This document shows, one piece after another, positions 1-10,040 of a stretch of 64,000 bases of DNA. A program made the position numbers and the translations under genes. Each line of letters starts with the position of its first letter. Positions within the stretch are counted from its first letter, which is position 1. The DNA is taken from the NCBI GenBank assembly GCA_963764695.1, contig CAVXTW010000007.1:620001-684000 (forward strand). Direction: 5' to 3'. The stretch is from DATFRY01 sp963764695. Lineage in GTDB: Bacteria; Myxococcota_A; Polyangia; Haliangiales; Haliangiaceae. Under the pieces are notes generated by a model, which was not told the origin of the DNA, searched no databases, and was given only the letters and a program-made list of their open reading frames with translations.

Positions 1-176
1 CACACGCGGTGATACACGGCCAGGAGCAGCGCGAGGTACGCGCCTGCGATGATGGCGCACACGACGAGCCGGCTCCGGCCGGAGCGCGCGTCCCCGGGAG
101 CGTCCGGATCGATCGGCGCACGGTCGGGCGGCGCGCGGTCCGGCTCGATCGGCGGATCGAGCGCGTCCCCGCTCAT
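1..176 (-). CDS. Truncated membrane protein (N-terminal 58 residues)
   Basis: Reading the minus strand from an ATG at 176 gives an open frame that runs off the left edge of the window. The first 35 or so residues are hydrophilic and Pro/Asp-rich. They are followed by a basic stretch and then a clear hydrophobic segment (about residues 38-54, core CAIIAGAYLALLLAV). This looks like a cytoplasmic N-tail followed by a first membrane helix. The ATG overlaps the TGA stop of the upstream YfhO-like gene (ATGA), so the two are probably translationally coupled. The family cannot be identified from this fragment. A polytopic partner of the YfhO-like protein is plausible from the coupling, but that is inference. 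Confidence 0.6.
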   Translation of the reverse strand, partial: MSGDALDPPIEPDRAPPDRAPIDPDAPGDARSGRSRLVVCAIIAGAYLALLLAVYHRV

Positions 177-2413
177 GCGGCGCCCCGGCGGCGGGCCAGC
201 GCCGGCCACGCCGCCAGCAGCACCGCGCCGGCGGTGCCGAGCAGGCTGAGCAGCGCCAGGGTCGGCCACGCGCCGGCCGAGTACTCCATCTCGATGCGGT
301 GCCGGCCGGGCCCGACCAGCACGCCGCGAAACGCAGCGTTGGCCGGCACGATCGCGGCCGGCGCCCCGTCCACGCGCGCGCTCCAGCCGGGAAAGAAGGC
401 CTCGTGCACGACCACGACGCCGTCGGCCGGCGCGTCGATCTCGGCGACCAGCCGGTTGCGCTCCAGCTCGACGAGCCGACCGGCCACCGCGGTGGCCGCT
501 CCGTCGGTGCGCCCGACCCGCTGCTCGCCTTCGGCGTCGAGCCAGCCGCGCTCGACCACGGCGATGGTCCCGGCCGGCGCGGCGAACAGCGCGCGGGCCG
601 CCGCGTCCGGCCCGTCGACAACCGCGGCGCGATCCGCCCACAGCACCGCGGGCGCCACCGTCGTCACCCGAGAGACACCGCGATGGACCGGGGTCAACCC
701 GCCGCGGTTGCCACGCAGGACCCGGTCGCTCTCCTCGAGCAGCCACCCGACGTTGAGGTGGCCGAGCAGTCGCGGCGTCTTCCGGGCCCGCTCGACAGCG
801 CGGTGATAGCGCGACAGCGACAGCGGATCATCCTCGTAGCCGCCCAGGTCGCGCAGGCCCAGCCGGATGCCCGGGCGAAAGCGCAGGTACGCGCGGTCGT
901 AGACGCGCGCCGCCAGCGGCACGCCGTCGAGCCGCGCCACCTCGGCGTCGCGCGAGGTGTCCGGCACCCGCGCCAGCCCCTTGTCGATCTGCTCCGAGTG
1001 CGCGAACCAGAGATCGCCGGCCACGAAGATGGGCGCCAGGCAGGCGAACGCCACCCGCGCCCTGCCCTCGCGCTGCAGCAGCATCAGGCTGAGCCACACC
1101 GTGATCGCGAACGCGATGCCGGCCAGCACGAACGCGTCGCGCAGCGGCTGCGCGCCGAGCTCCGGCTTCTGGTTGACCGCGAAGCCGACCCCGCACACGA
1201 GCACGGCCGCGCCGCCCACGAACCACAGGGCGCGCGCGATGCGCCGAGCCAGCTCGCCGGCCTCGAGGCGCAAGAGCTCGTGCAGGCCCTCGGCGGCGAG
1301 GATCGCGATGGGCAGCTGCGCCACGTACATGTAGCGGTGCGCGCGCCGGAACCAGCCGAACGGCTCGAACCCGGACGCGGCCACGGCCAGAAAATCGCCG
1401 GCGTCGCCCAGCGCCAGCCCGACGCCGAGCGCGGCCACGCAGGCCAGCACCAGCCGGCGCCGGGTGAAGAACGCGGTCAGCGCCAGCGCGGCCCACACCG
1501 CGGCCGCCGCCCCGACGTACGTGTTGCTGCCGATCATGCGCGGCATGACCAGGCCGGCCACGTCGTTCATGCCGAACACGCTCTCGGTGATGAAGCCGAG
1601 GTCGCGCCGGTCGCGCACGGTCTCGCCGACCATGGCCGCCGTCGAGTGAAACTGCGCCGCGACCATGGCCAGAAACAGCCCGAGCCCGGTCACCCCGCTG
1701 ACCAGCGCCTCGCGCAGGTACTCGCGCCGACCGGCGCCCGCGCCGCGCGCGCCGTGCGCGACCGCCCAGGCCGCGTACGGCACGACGACGAGGATCGAGA
1801 ACCAGAACGACGCCGGCCCGCCGGCCAGGGCGCACAGCGCGCCGCTCAGCGCGACCAGCGCGCCGCGGGCACGCGTCGGGCGCGCGGCCCAGTGATCCAG
1901 CGCGGCCAGGATCCACGGCGCCCACGCGATGTTCCAGTTGAGCGCGGACGGCAGGTTGTGCAGGTGCGGATAGCCGACCACGAACACGATGCCGCCCACG
2001 TAGCAGGCGGCCGTGTGCACGCCGCGCCGGCGCAGGTAGACGAACGCGCCGAACGCGGCCAGCCACAGGTGCAAGATGATCTTGGCCGCGACGATGGCGA
2101 ACGAGACCTCGCCGGCGGCGGCCGAGGCGCCCAGCAGCAGCCAGGTCGGCGGATACAGGATGCCGGCCTGCGGGTCGCCGTGGAACGGATAGCCCAGCCG
2201 GTCGAAAGGGTTCCACAGCGGCAGCTCGCCGGCCCGGTACGCGTCGAGCTGGAAGACGAGGTCGCCCCAGTACTCCCACTGCGCGTCCCAGCCGAACGCG
2301 CGCCGCGCGCCGTCGATCGGGGTCCACAGGCGCCACAAGAGCGCCAGCAGCAGCAACAAGAACACCGCGCCGGCCACGCCGTACGGCAGCGCACGCCGGA
2401 CCCAGGAAGGCAT
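173..2413 (-). CDS. YfhO-like polytopic membrane protein, 746 aa
   Basis: This is a long integral membrane protein. A helix near the N-terminus (GAVFLLLLLALL) is followed by the region WDAQWEYWGDLVFQ and then LPLWNPF...GDPQAGILYPP, a pattern seen in YfhO and related GT-C-fold bacterial membrane proteins. Many hydrophobic segments follow up to about residue 470. After them comes a soluble beta-rich domain ending in EAFFPGWSARVDG and a final C-terminal helix, as in YfhO family members. YfhO proteins are linked to glycosylation of lipid-linked or wall polymers, and the substrate here is unknown. The start at 2413 gives a short basic N-terminus before the first helix. The stop overlaps the start of the next minus-strand gene by four bases. 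Confidence 0.85.
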   Translation of the reverse strand: MPSWVRRALPYGVAGAVFLLLLLALLWRLWTPIDGARRAFGWDAQWEYWGDLVFQLDAYRAGELPLWNPFDRLGYPFHGDPQAGILYPPTWLLLGASAAAGEVSFAIVAAKIILHLWLAAFGAFVYLRRRGVHTAACYVGGIVFVVGYPHLHNLPSALNWNIAWAPWILAALDHWAARPTRARGALVALSGALCALAGGPASFWFSILVVVPYAAWAVAHGARGAGAGRREYLREALVSGVTGLGLFLAMVAAQFHSTAAMVGETVRDRRDLGFITESVFGMNDVAGLVMPRMIGSNTYVGAAAAVWAALALTAFFTRRRLVLACVAALGVGLALGDAGDFLAVAASGFEPFGWFRRAHRYMYVAQLPIAILAAEGLHELLRLEAGELARRIARALWFVGGAAVLVCGVGFAVNQKPELGAQPLRDAFVLAGIAFAITVWLSLMLLQREGRARVAFACLAPIFVAGDLWFAHSEQIDKGLARVPDTSRDAEVARLDGVPLAARVYDRAYLRFRPGIRLGLRDLGGYEDDPLSLSRYHRAVERARKTPRLLGHLNVGWLLEESDRVLRGNRGGLTPVHRGVSRVTTVAPAVLWADRAAVVDGPDAAARALFAAPAGTIAVVERGWLDAEGEQRVGRTDGAATAVAGRLVELERNRLVAEIDAPADGVVVVHEAFFPGWSARVDGAPAAIVPANAAFRGVLVGPGRHRIEMEYSAGAWPTLALLSLLGTAGAVLLAAWPALARRRGAA

Positions 2414-2496
2414 CGGCGCCAGGTTACGACCCGGGCACGTGGGCTGCCAAGCGCCCGGCCGCCCTCGCTGCTGCGCGTCCGGGGTCCGGACGCGAA

Positions 2497-2531
2497 ACGG
2501 CCGGACCAGGGTGCTGCCCCGGCCCGGCCGT
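2497..2531 (-). terminator. Possible hairpin terminator downstream of the YXWGXW gene
   Basis: ACGGCCGG at 2497-2504 pairs exactly with CCGGCCGT at 2524-2531. The stem lies 23 bases beyond the stop of the minus-strand gene at 2554-3459. Read on the minus strand it is followed by only a short TTT run, so it is a weak intrinsic terminator candidate. Stems of this kind can arise by chance in such GC-rich DNA. Confidence 0.35.
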
Positions 2532-2553
2532 CTTCATTGTTCGGGTGCCTGGT

Positions 2554-3459
2554 CTAGTGCCGGCGGTCCCGGCGATCCTCGCGCTTGTCGCGGCGGTCCT
2601 CGCGGCGGTCGCGGTGATCCTCGCGCTTGTCGCGGCGGTCCTCGCGGTGGTCGCGGCGATCCTCGCGCCGGTCGCGCGGGCCGGTCCAGCCGTCACGGCG
2701 ATCGCGGCGGTCCTCGCGGCGGTCGCGGACGTCCTCGCGGTGATCGCGGCGGTCCTCGCGCCGGTCGCGGACGTCCTCGCGGCGGTCGCGGCGATCCTCG
2801 CGCCAGTCGCGCCGGTCGCGCCGGTCATGACGGTCGTGACGGCCACGGTCGTAGCGGTGGTCGCTGACCGGCACCGGACGGCGGTCCCAGTAGCGGTGGT
2901 CGCGGACCGGCCGGCTCACGCGGTGATCGCGGTAGACGCGGCGGCTGCGCTGCGGCCGCCAGCGACCGTCGGACCAGGACACGCGGCCGTTGCGGCGATG
3001 CCAGCGGCCCGGCTCCCAGTCGTAGCCGTGGCGGGCGCGGATCCACGATCCCGGCGCCCACGACCAGCGGGCACCGATCCGGTTCCAGCGACCCGGCCTC
3101 CAGTGATGGCCGGCCCGGATGCGCTGCCAGTAGCCGTCGACCCAGCGGTAGCGGCCGTGGCGCGGTGCCCAGTAGCCGTCGACCCACACGTGGCCGGGAC
3201 GACCCTCGGTCCAGTAGCCGTTGACCCAGTTCCAGTCGTACCCGTTCCAGGACCAGTGGCCCTGCACGAACACGTAGCCGTCGTAGCTGTAGCCGTCATA
3301 GCTGTCCCACGCGTCGTAGCCGTAACGTCCTTCGGGCACGACATCGCGAGGTGGCGGCGGGGCCACGTTGACGACCAGATCCACCTGGGCGTGAGCCTCG
3401 GAGGCTGCCACGCCGAGCGGCGCGATCAGCGCCGCGGCCAAGAGAATGAAACGCCCCAT
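2554..3459 (-). CDS. Secreted YXWGXW-type Trp/Tyr repeat protein with Arg/Asp-rich tail, 301 aa
   Basis: An N-terminal signal peptide (FILLAAALIAPLGVAAS, cleavage probably after the AHA near residue 24) is followed by a Pro-rich spacer. From about residue 62 to 168 there is a run of Trp/Tyr/Gly repeats such as GHWSWNGYDW, WVDGYW and WRPGRW. These resemble the YXWGXW repeat found in small secreted bacterial proteins of unknown role. From about residue 205 to the C-terminus the protein is almost only Arg, Asp, Glu and His in RRDxRED-type repeats, a strongly mixed-charge and probably disordered tail. The gene is monocistronic on the minus strand with a good -10 box upstream. An outer-envelope location is inferred from the signal peptide. 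The tail is probably prone to repeat-length change. Confidence 0.85.
   Translation of the reverse strand: MGRFILLAAALIAPLGVAASEAHAQVDLVVNVAPPPPRDVVPEGRYGYDAWDSYDGYSYDGYVFVQGHWSWNGYDWNWVNGYWTEGRPGHVWVDGYWAPRHGRYRWVDGYWQRIRAGHHWRPGRWNRIGARWSWAPGSWIRARHGYDWEPGRWHRRNGRVSWSDGRWRPQRSRRVYRDHRVSRPVRDHRYWDRRPVPVSDHRYDRGRHDRHDRRDRRDWREDRRDRREDVRDRREDRRDHREDVRDRREDRRDRRDGWTGPRDRREDRRDHREDRRDKREDHRDRREDRRDKREDRRDRRH
2557..2847 (-). repeat. Degenerate tandem repeat coding for the RRD/RED tail
   Basis: The 3' third of the YXWGXW gene consists of imperfect copies of short units built from GATCGCCGCGAC- and CGCGAGGAC-like blocks on the coding strand. They encode the mixed-charge tail. Opposite-strand reading of the same repeat gives a misleading hydrophobic Ala/Val/Leu frame. 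The repeat could slip and change tail length between strains. Confidence 0.7.
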
Positions 3460-3542
3460 GCTCGGTTGCTCCTTTGAGAGAACCGATTGTAGAGCAAGGG
3501 CCGCGCCACCCGAAGTGCGGCTCAGCGAGCCGCCAAGCTGCC

Positions 3543-3548
3543 ATTATA
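3543..3548 (-). promoter_or_regulatory. Candidate -10 box (TATAAT) for the YXWGXW gene
   Basis: Read on the minus strand, 3548-3543 is a perfect TATAAT in a short AT-rich patch of otherwise GC-rich DNA. It lies about 85 bases upstream of the start at 3459. No convincing -35 hexamer is seen at the usual distance. Confidence 0.4.
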
Positions 3549-3664
3549 AAAAGACAAGCGCGCGGGGGACTCCGGCGACCTGCAGAACCCGCAGCATCGG
3601 TGCGTGTCCCGCAGTTCACAGAAGCCCGCCGCGCGCGGCAGCCCTTGTATGGGCGCTTCGCCGG

Positions 3665-4879
3665 CTACTCCGGGGCGAAGAAGTCGACCGAGATGTCGAA
3701 GTCGCCGTCGGTGAAGCCGTGGACCATGATGAATGCCTGGGTCTCACCCTCGGGGACGGTGAGCACGCACTGCTCCTCCGGGCCCTCGACGAACGGACGG
3801 CAGTCGAACGACTGGAGATCCGGGGCCGCGCCGAACTGGACGTACAGGTCGGGGTCGCCGGTGCCGGTCATGTTGACGATGAACTCGGTGCCCGGGACGA
3901 CGGTGAGCGCCTCGAACTCGGCGAGCTCGTCCTGCGCGACGGTACCCGTGGCGGTCTCGTTGGTCGGGACGCCGGGGCCAGGCTCCGGCTGCGGATCGGG
4001 GTCCGGCTCCGGATCGGGATCCGGCTCCGGATCGGGGTCCGGCTCCGGGTCCGGATCGGGATTCGGATCGCTGCCCGGGGCGCCGTAGAGCGCCGTCGTG
4101 CCCTCGCGGTCGGTATCGGTGAGCGAGAGGTCGGTGCCGGTGCCGTTGCACTGCGGGTAGTGCATCGTCGACGAGGAGTCGTACTCGGTCAGCTCGCGCC
4201 ACTCGTCATCCTCGAAGCAGGTGCCGGCTTCGGGGCGGGTGTGCTCGTGGCGGAAGCCGAGCGCGTGGCCAAGCTCGTGGGTCAGGATACCGGCCAGCGG
4301 GATGTCGCTCTGCTGGAACGACGAGTTGTCGACGAAGACGTTGCGCGTCGCGCGATCCTGGTCGGGGAAGAAGGCGCGCGCCAGGTACGGCTGGTTGAAG
4401 ACCTGGTTGACGTCGAACACGACGTTCTGGTTGTTCTCGTCGCAGTTGGCGTCTTCCTCGGGCACGTGCACGAAGTTGACGTTGCCGGCGGTCTCCCAGC
4501 CGTTGTCGGTCGCCGCGGTCAGCGCCTCGATGACCTGATCCCTGAACTCGCCGAAGCTGTCGCCCACGCAGTAGGTCAGGTTGACCTTCTGCTCCTCGGA
4601 CCAGACTGCGTCGACGCCGCCGGGCGCGTGCACGATCAGCTTCTCGCCGCCGTACAGGCCGTCATACAGCTCGCGCAGCGCCTTCTTGTCGCGATAGGGC
4701 GTGTCGCCGTTGCGGATGAAGACCGCGCTGGCCCCGAACTCTGGACCCTCGCGATAGGTCTGAGCCACGAACTCGTCGAACGACATGTCCGCCGTGTTGG
4801 CGCCGACCTCCTCACCGGATGGGCCGCATGCAGCGGCGAGAAGGATGGAGAGGAACGGCGCACACCTGAAACGAAACAT
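3665..4879 (-). CDS. Lipoprotein metzincin-type zinc metalloprotease with PPC domain, 404 aa
   Basis: This is predicted to be an extracellular, lipid-anchored protease. The signal peptide ends in LLAAACG, a lipobox with Cys18. The zinc site is HELGHALGFRHEH, with His201, Glu202, His205 and His211 fitting HExxHxxGxxH, and a Met-turn follows at SSTMHYP (Met239). Residues 270-305 form a Pro/Asp/Glu repeat linker. The last 95 residues (from about 310) resemble a bacterial pre-peptidase C-terminal (PPC) domain, with DPDLYVQFG and a beta-rich end. The ATG at 4879 is chosen because AAGGAG lies a few bases upstream and it starts directly at the signal peptide. Longer in-frame starts add a non-hydrophobic extension. 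Target unknown. Confidence 0.9.
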   Translation of the reverse strand: MFRFRCAPFLSILLAAACGPSGEEVGANTADMSFDEFVAQTYREGPEFGASAVFIRNGDTPYRDKKALRELYDGLYGGEKLIVHAPGGVDAVWSEEQKVNLTYCVGDSFGEFRDQVIEALTAATDNGWETAGNVNFVHVPEEDANCDENNQNVVFDVNQVFNQPYLARAFFPDQDRATRNVFVDNSSFQQSDIPLAGILTHELGHALGFRHEHTRPEAGTCFEDDEWRELTEYDSSSTMHYPQCNGTGTDLSLTDTDREGTTALYGAPGSDPNPDPDPEPDPDPEPDPDPEPDPDPQPEPGPGVPTNETATGTVAQDELAEFEALTVVPGTEFIVNMTGTGDPDLYVQFGAAPDLQSFDCRPFVEGPEEQCVLTVPEGETQAFIMVHGFTDGDFDISVDFFAPE

Positions 4880-5294
4880 CACAGAAGCTCCTTGGGGCTG
4901 GAGGGGTCTCCCAGAAGGAGAAATCGTGGGCGCCGCCCTACTACTCAACATCGGTGCCACCCTGGAACGCCGTCCTGCCGAGCACTTGCGAGATGTGCGG
5001 CTCAGTCGCAGCTTCGAAATCAATCCCGGCGAGTTGCGGCAACCATGCGGACGAACATCGGGTGCCTGCGTGTGGGTCCGCGGTGCTCCTCTCGTCACCC
5101 CTTGAGGGCGATGCATGAGCGGACTGAAGCGTGCAGCGGGACCTTTCGTTTGCGGCCGGGAGTACTCTCGGCTCGTCGAATTTCTCAGGTGAGTCGCATA
5201 CATGCGACGCATCGACTGTGCCGACCGGCACGCGATGGACACGGGTTGACGCGGCCCGGACGGGCGCTGCGCGCGGGCGCGCTACTCTTCGCGC
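4880..5294. other. 415-base divergent intergenic region
   Basis: This region separates the metalloprotease (minus) from the ABC exporter (plus), so it should hold promoters for both. The only clear sites seen are the AAGGAG ribosome binding site for the protease and a dyad at 5193-5208 (GTCGCAT-AC-ATGCGAC, 7-bp arms), a possible operator about 90 bases before the exporter start. No convincing small gene or sigma-70 promoter was found. Confidence 0.4.
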
Positions 5295-7082
<1,788 letters not shown>

Positions 7083-7116
7083 GTTCGCTGGCTCGCTGCC
7101 GGGACGCGCCGCCCGA

Positions 7117-7875
7117 TCAGGAAGCCGACATCGCGATGGTGGCGAGGAAGAACGCCGCCGCTGCAGCCAGGGCCAGGTACCAGCCCCAGGCCAGCCTGCG
7201 CCGCACCGGCTCGGCGCCGGAGCGGGCGCGCAGCGGGATCAGGTCGGTCGCGTCGTTGCGCTCGGCGCCGCGGACGGACGGCTGCCGGCTCGGCGCGATC
7301 GCCGGCGCGTTCCGTGCGGGCGCGATCGTCGCAGGCGCAACCGCTGCGGGCGCTTTGTGCCGGCCGGTGTTCCGTTGGGCCGGCGCAATCGCTGCCGGGG
7401 CGCCGGCGACCGGCGCGATCATCCCCGAGGCGATCGACGCCGACGCGATCCGGCTGGGCGCCGTCAACGACGGCCCCGTCGTCTCGTCGACGCTCTCATC
7501 GATCAGCGTGTGCGGCGGGGGCGTGTGCTGGGCGCGGACCGCCATCGGCACCGGCGAGGCCACGGGCGTGCCGAACGGGCCCGGCTTTGTCAACGCGCGC
7601 CGCGAGCGCCTGCGATCGACCTCGATGACCGGAAGTGCCGGATACAGCGGCTCCACAACCGGCCGCGCGCGCGGCGAGGGGGTGCCCGACGGGGTCGGCT
7701 CGGGGGGGGCCGGCAGCGGGGCGATCACTTCGCGCCCGCCCGTCGGGCGATTCATTCGATAGGAGGATTGCCCGTCAACCTGCTTGGGTCGAAGGGATGG
7801 GACTCGGCGCGCCTCCAGTTCGCGGCGCTTCACCGAGTCTTCGCGCGAGCGAGTGCGCGAACGGCCGGGATGCAT
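7117..7875 (-). CDS. Pro/Ala-rich protein with a C-terminal membrane anchor, 252 aa or less
   Basis: A low-complexity, Pro/Ala/Arg-rich polypeptide ends in a basic RRR followed by a single helix (YLALAAAAAFFLATIAMSA), which fits a tail-anchored or type II-like membrane protein. No known domain is recognised. The start is uncertain because no good ribosome binding site precedes any candidate. A second Met at 7755 would give about 212 residues. The opposite strand is also open over this stretch, but the terminal anchor makes the minus-strand reading more credible. Confidence 0.55.
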   Translation of the reverse strand: MHPGRSRTRSREDSVKRRELEARRVPSLRPKQVDGQSSYRMNRPTGGREVIAPLPAPPEPTPSGTPSPRARPVVEPLYPALPVIEVDRRRSRRALTKPGPFGTPVASPVPMAVRAQHTPPPHTLIDESVDETTGPSLTAPSRIASASIASGMIAPVAGAPAAIAPAQRNTGRHKAPAAVAPATIAPARNAPAIAPSRQPSVRGAERNDATDLIPLRARSGAEPVRRRLAWGWYLALAAAAAFFLATIAMSAS

Positions 7876-8152
7876 GGCGTTTCGGTAGAGCAGAACTCAT
7901 GCCACGGCAAATTCGCGGCAGCGGATCCCTCTTCGATGTGTAGTTCGTCTTACTGGAATCCTGTCCAATGAACCGAAGAGACCTGTGTCCTCCGTGGTCT
8001 GGGCAATACGCTTCAATCGCGGCGCGCTCCTGTCGCTGCAACAGAACCGCGCACTTTCTGCGTCACTCGGTGAGGCGAGGCCGCACATAAATGCGGTTTT
8101 GCCACTGCGTGCGTGTCAGCACGGCGTCGCGGGCGTTCTGGCCAAGCGACGT

Positions 8153-8944
8153 TCACCGACCTTTCCACACCGGCTTTCGCTTCTGGAGGAAGGCGGCCAG
8201 TCCCTCGCGGGCGTCCTCGAGCGCGAGCACGCGGCCGAGCTCTCCCTCGAGATGGCGCAGCGCCTCGCCCAGCTCCATGTCCTGCGATCGGTAGAACGCG
8301 CGCAGGCCGAGCGCGATGGTGGCCGGGCTCAGCTCTGCCAGCTCTTTGGCCAGCGCCATCGTCTCCGCCTCGAGCGACGCGGCCGGGACCACGCGATTGA
8401 CGAGCCCGGCAGCGAGCGCCTCCGCCGCGCTGATCCGCTTGCCGGTCAGCATCAGCTCCAGCGCCTGTTTGCGGCCGATGCTGCGCGCGATCTCGGCGCT
8501 GATCATCATCGGCCACAGTCCGACGCGGATCTCGGTGGTGCCGAAGGTCGCGGCGTCGCTGGCCACGGCCAGGTCGCAGGCCACCACCAGGCCCAGCCCG
8601 CCGGCCAGCGCGGGGCCGTTGACCATGGCGATGATCGGCTTGCCCAGCTCGTGCATCGCGGTGATGAGCTCGACCAGCGACGCCGGGCGGGCGGGCGACT
8701 CGACGGCCGCGCCGCCGGGCGCGCCCGACATCTGCGACAGGTCGCCGCCAGCGGAGAACACCGAGCCGGCGCCGGTCAGGATCAGGACGCGCACGGCCGG
8801 ATCGTCGGCCGCGGCGGCCAGCGCATGGATCAGCTCTCCGCACGTGAGCGGGCCGATCGGGTTGCGCTTGTCCGGCCGGTTGAGGGTCAGGCGGAGGACC
8901 GGGCCCTCGCCGCTCCGCGCGATCGTCGCGTATTCCGATCCCAT
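8153..8944 (-). CDS. Enoyl-CoA hydratase/isomerase family protein, 263 aa
   Basis: This is a crotonase-fold enzyme that would act on acyl-CoA thioesters. The N-terminal part has LRLTLNRPDKRNPIG, and the oxyanion-hole region has SVFSAGGDLSQM and VNGPALAGGLGLVVACDLA, with TEIRVGLWP after it. In classical hydratases two Glu residues activate water. The second is present here in TEIRVG, while the first position is in GGLGLVVA and is not acidic. The reaction may therefore be isomerisation or another crotonase chemistry. Length is normal for the family. It stands alone, with no acyl-CoA dehydrogenase or ligase next to it. Confidence 0.88.
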   Translation of the reverse strand: MGSEYATIARSGEGPVLRLTLNRPDKRNPIGPLTCGELIHALAAAADDPAVRVLILTGAGSVFSAGGDLSQMSGAPGGAAVESPARPASLVELITAMHELGKPIIAMVNGPALAGGLGLVVACDLAVASDAATFGTTEIRVGLWPMMISAEIARSIGRKQALELMLTGKRISAAEALAAGLVNRVVPAASLEAETMALAKELAELSPATIALGLRAFYRSQDMELGEALRHLEGELGRVLALEDAREGLAAFLQKRKPVWKGR

Positions 8945-9027
8945 GGCTCCTATCAGACTCGAATTTCTGCGCCGCGCGGCGCCCCGGTCAACGAAAAGTA
9001 GAGAGGCCGGCGTGTTACCGTCTGCCC

Positions 9028-10005
9028 GTGCCTCGCGCCCGGCTGTTCGCGGTCGCCGCCCTGTCGCTGTTCGCCGCCGGACCCGCGGCCGCCGGCGACA
9101 ACGACCTGGTGCTGAGCCGCCTGGGCGATGTGCTGGTGAGCGGGGGCACGCCGGTGGGCGCCGTCGGATCGAACGAGGACTTCCGGTCGCTGGCCAGCGA
9201 GCTGGGCGTCGTGCTGGCGCCTCGCCTGGCCGAGCCGGCCGACACGCTCGGCCTGGCCGGCTTCCAGTTCGCCGCCGATGTCGGCTGGACGCGCGTGCAC
9301 ACCGGGCGGCGCTACTGGCGCGCGCTGGCCGGCTCGAGCGATCCGGCCGGCAGCGATCACGGCGGCGACTTCATGAACACGATCGGCCTGTTCGCCCGCA
9401 AGGGCATCTGGCTGCCCGCTCCCTCCTTCGAGCTCGGGCTGGGCGCGGTGCACCTCGTCAACTCCGGGCTGTGGGCGGCCCAGGGCTACGCCAAGGCGGC
9501 GCTGCTGGAGGGCTACCACGATCTCGCCATCCCCTCGCTGGCGCTGCGCGGCGGTCTGTCGCGCATGATGGGCTCGTCCGAGCTGGAGCTGACCGTGCTG
9601 TCGCTGGACGCGTCGGCGTCGAAGTCGTTCGGCGTGGCCGGGATCGCGAACGTCTCGCCGTACGCCGGCTGGAACGCGCTCATCATCGTCCCGCGCTCCG
9701 AGGTGATCGACAAGACGCCGCACGTCAACATGCGCGTCAACCCGGGCGACGCCAGCATGAACTTCGTCTTCGCCGATCAGGCCAACATCTTCCGGCATCG
9801 ACTGTTCGGCGGCGTCAAGGTCAAGCACTACATCGTGAGCCTGTCGCTCGAGGCGGCGCTGGCCCTGCGCGGCCGCTCCGACGACGACCGCGACGGCACC
9901 GACCTGAGCTGCAACGACGTCTCTGCCCCCACCGCCGACTGCGACTCGCGCGATCGCTCCGGCCAGCAGCTCGGCATCAGCGCGACCCTCGGCCTGGACT
10001 TTTGA
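9028..10005 (+). CDS. Putative outer-membrane beta-barrel protein with signal peptide, 325 aa
   Basis: A GTG start gives a signal peptide (ARLFAVAALSLFAAGPAAAG, cleavage after AAA), followed by a protein rich in alternating hydrophobic and polar segments. It ends in GLDF, so a terminal Phe as in many outer-membrane barrels. A short Cys-containing loop (CNDVSAPTADCDS) lies near the end. No named family is recognised. A location in the outer membrane is inferred from these features. It lies 35 bases upstream of the ornithine-cyclodeaminase-like gene on the same strand and could be co-transcribed. Confidence 0.75.
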   Translation: MPRARLFAVAALSLFAAGPAAAGDNDLVLSRLGDVLVSGGTPVGAVGSNEDFRSLASELGVVLAPRLAEPADTLGLAGFQFAADVGWTRVHTGRRYWRALAGSSDPAGSDHGGDFMNTIGLFARKGIWLPAPSFELGLGAVHLVNSGLWAAQGYAKAALLEGYHDLAIPSLALRGGLSRMMGSSELELTVLSLDASASKSFGVAGIANVSPYAGWNALIIVPRSEVIDKTPHVNMRVNPGDASMNFVFADQANIFRHRLFGGVKVKHYIVSLSLEAALALRGRSDDDRDGTDLSCNDVSAPTADCDSRDRSGQQLGISATLGLDF

Positions 10006-10040
10006 GCGGCCGGGACCGGCTTGTGCGGTAGCGTGCGGGC

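Noticed and set aside
299..2557. Long open frame on the plus strand opposite the YfhO-like gene
   Set aside because: It is rich in Arg, Gln, His and Ala with no domain. It mirrors the membrane protein on the other strand, as expected from high GC at third positions.
2545..3477. Plus-strand frame coding for Ala/Val/Leu repeats that look like membrane helices
   Set aside because: It is the antisense of the Arg/Asp repeat tail. The minus strand has the signal peptide and the YXWGXW motifs.
3965..4075. Repetitive DNA resembling a small tandem array
   Set aside because: It only encodes the Pro/Asp/Glu linker of the metalloprotease. It is not a CRISPR or mobile element.
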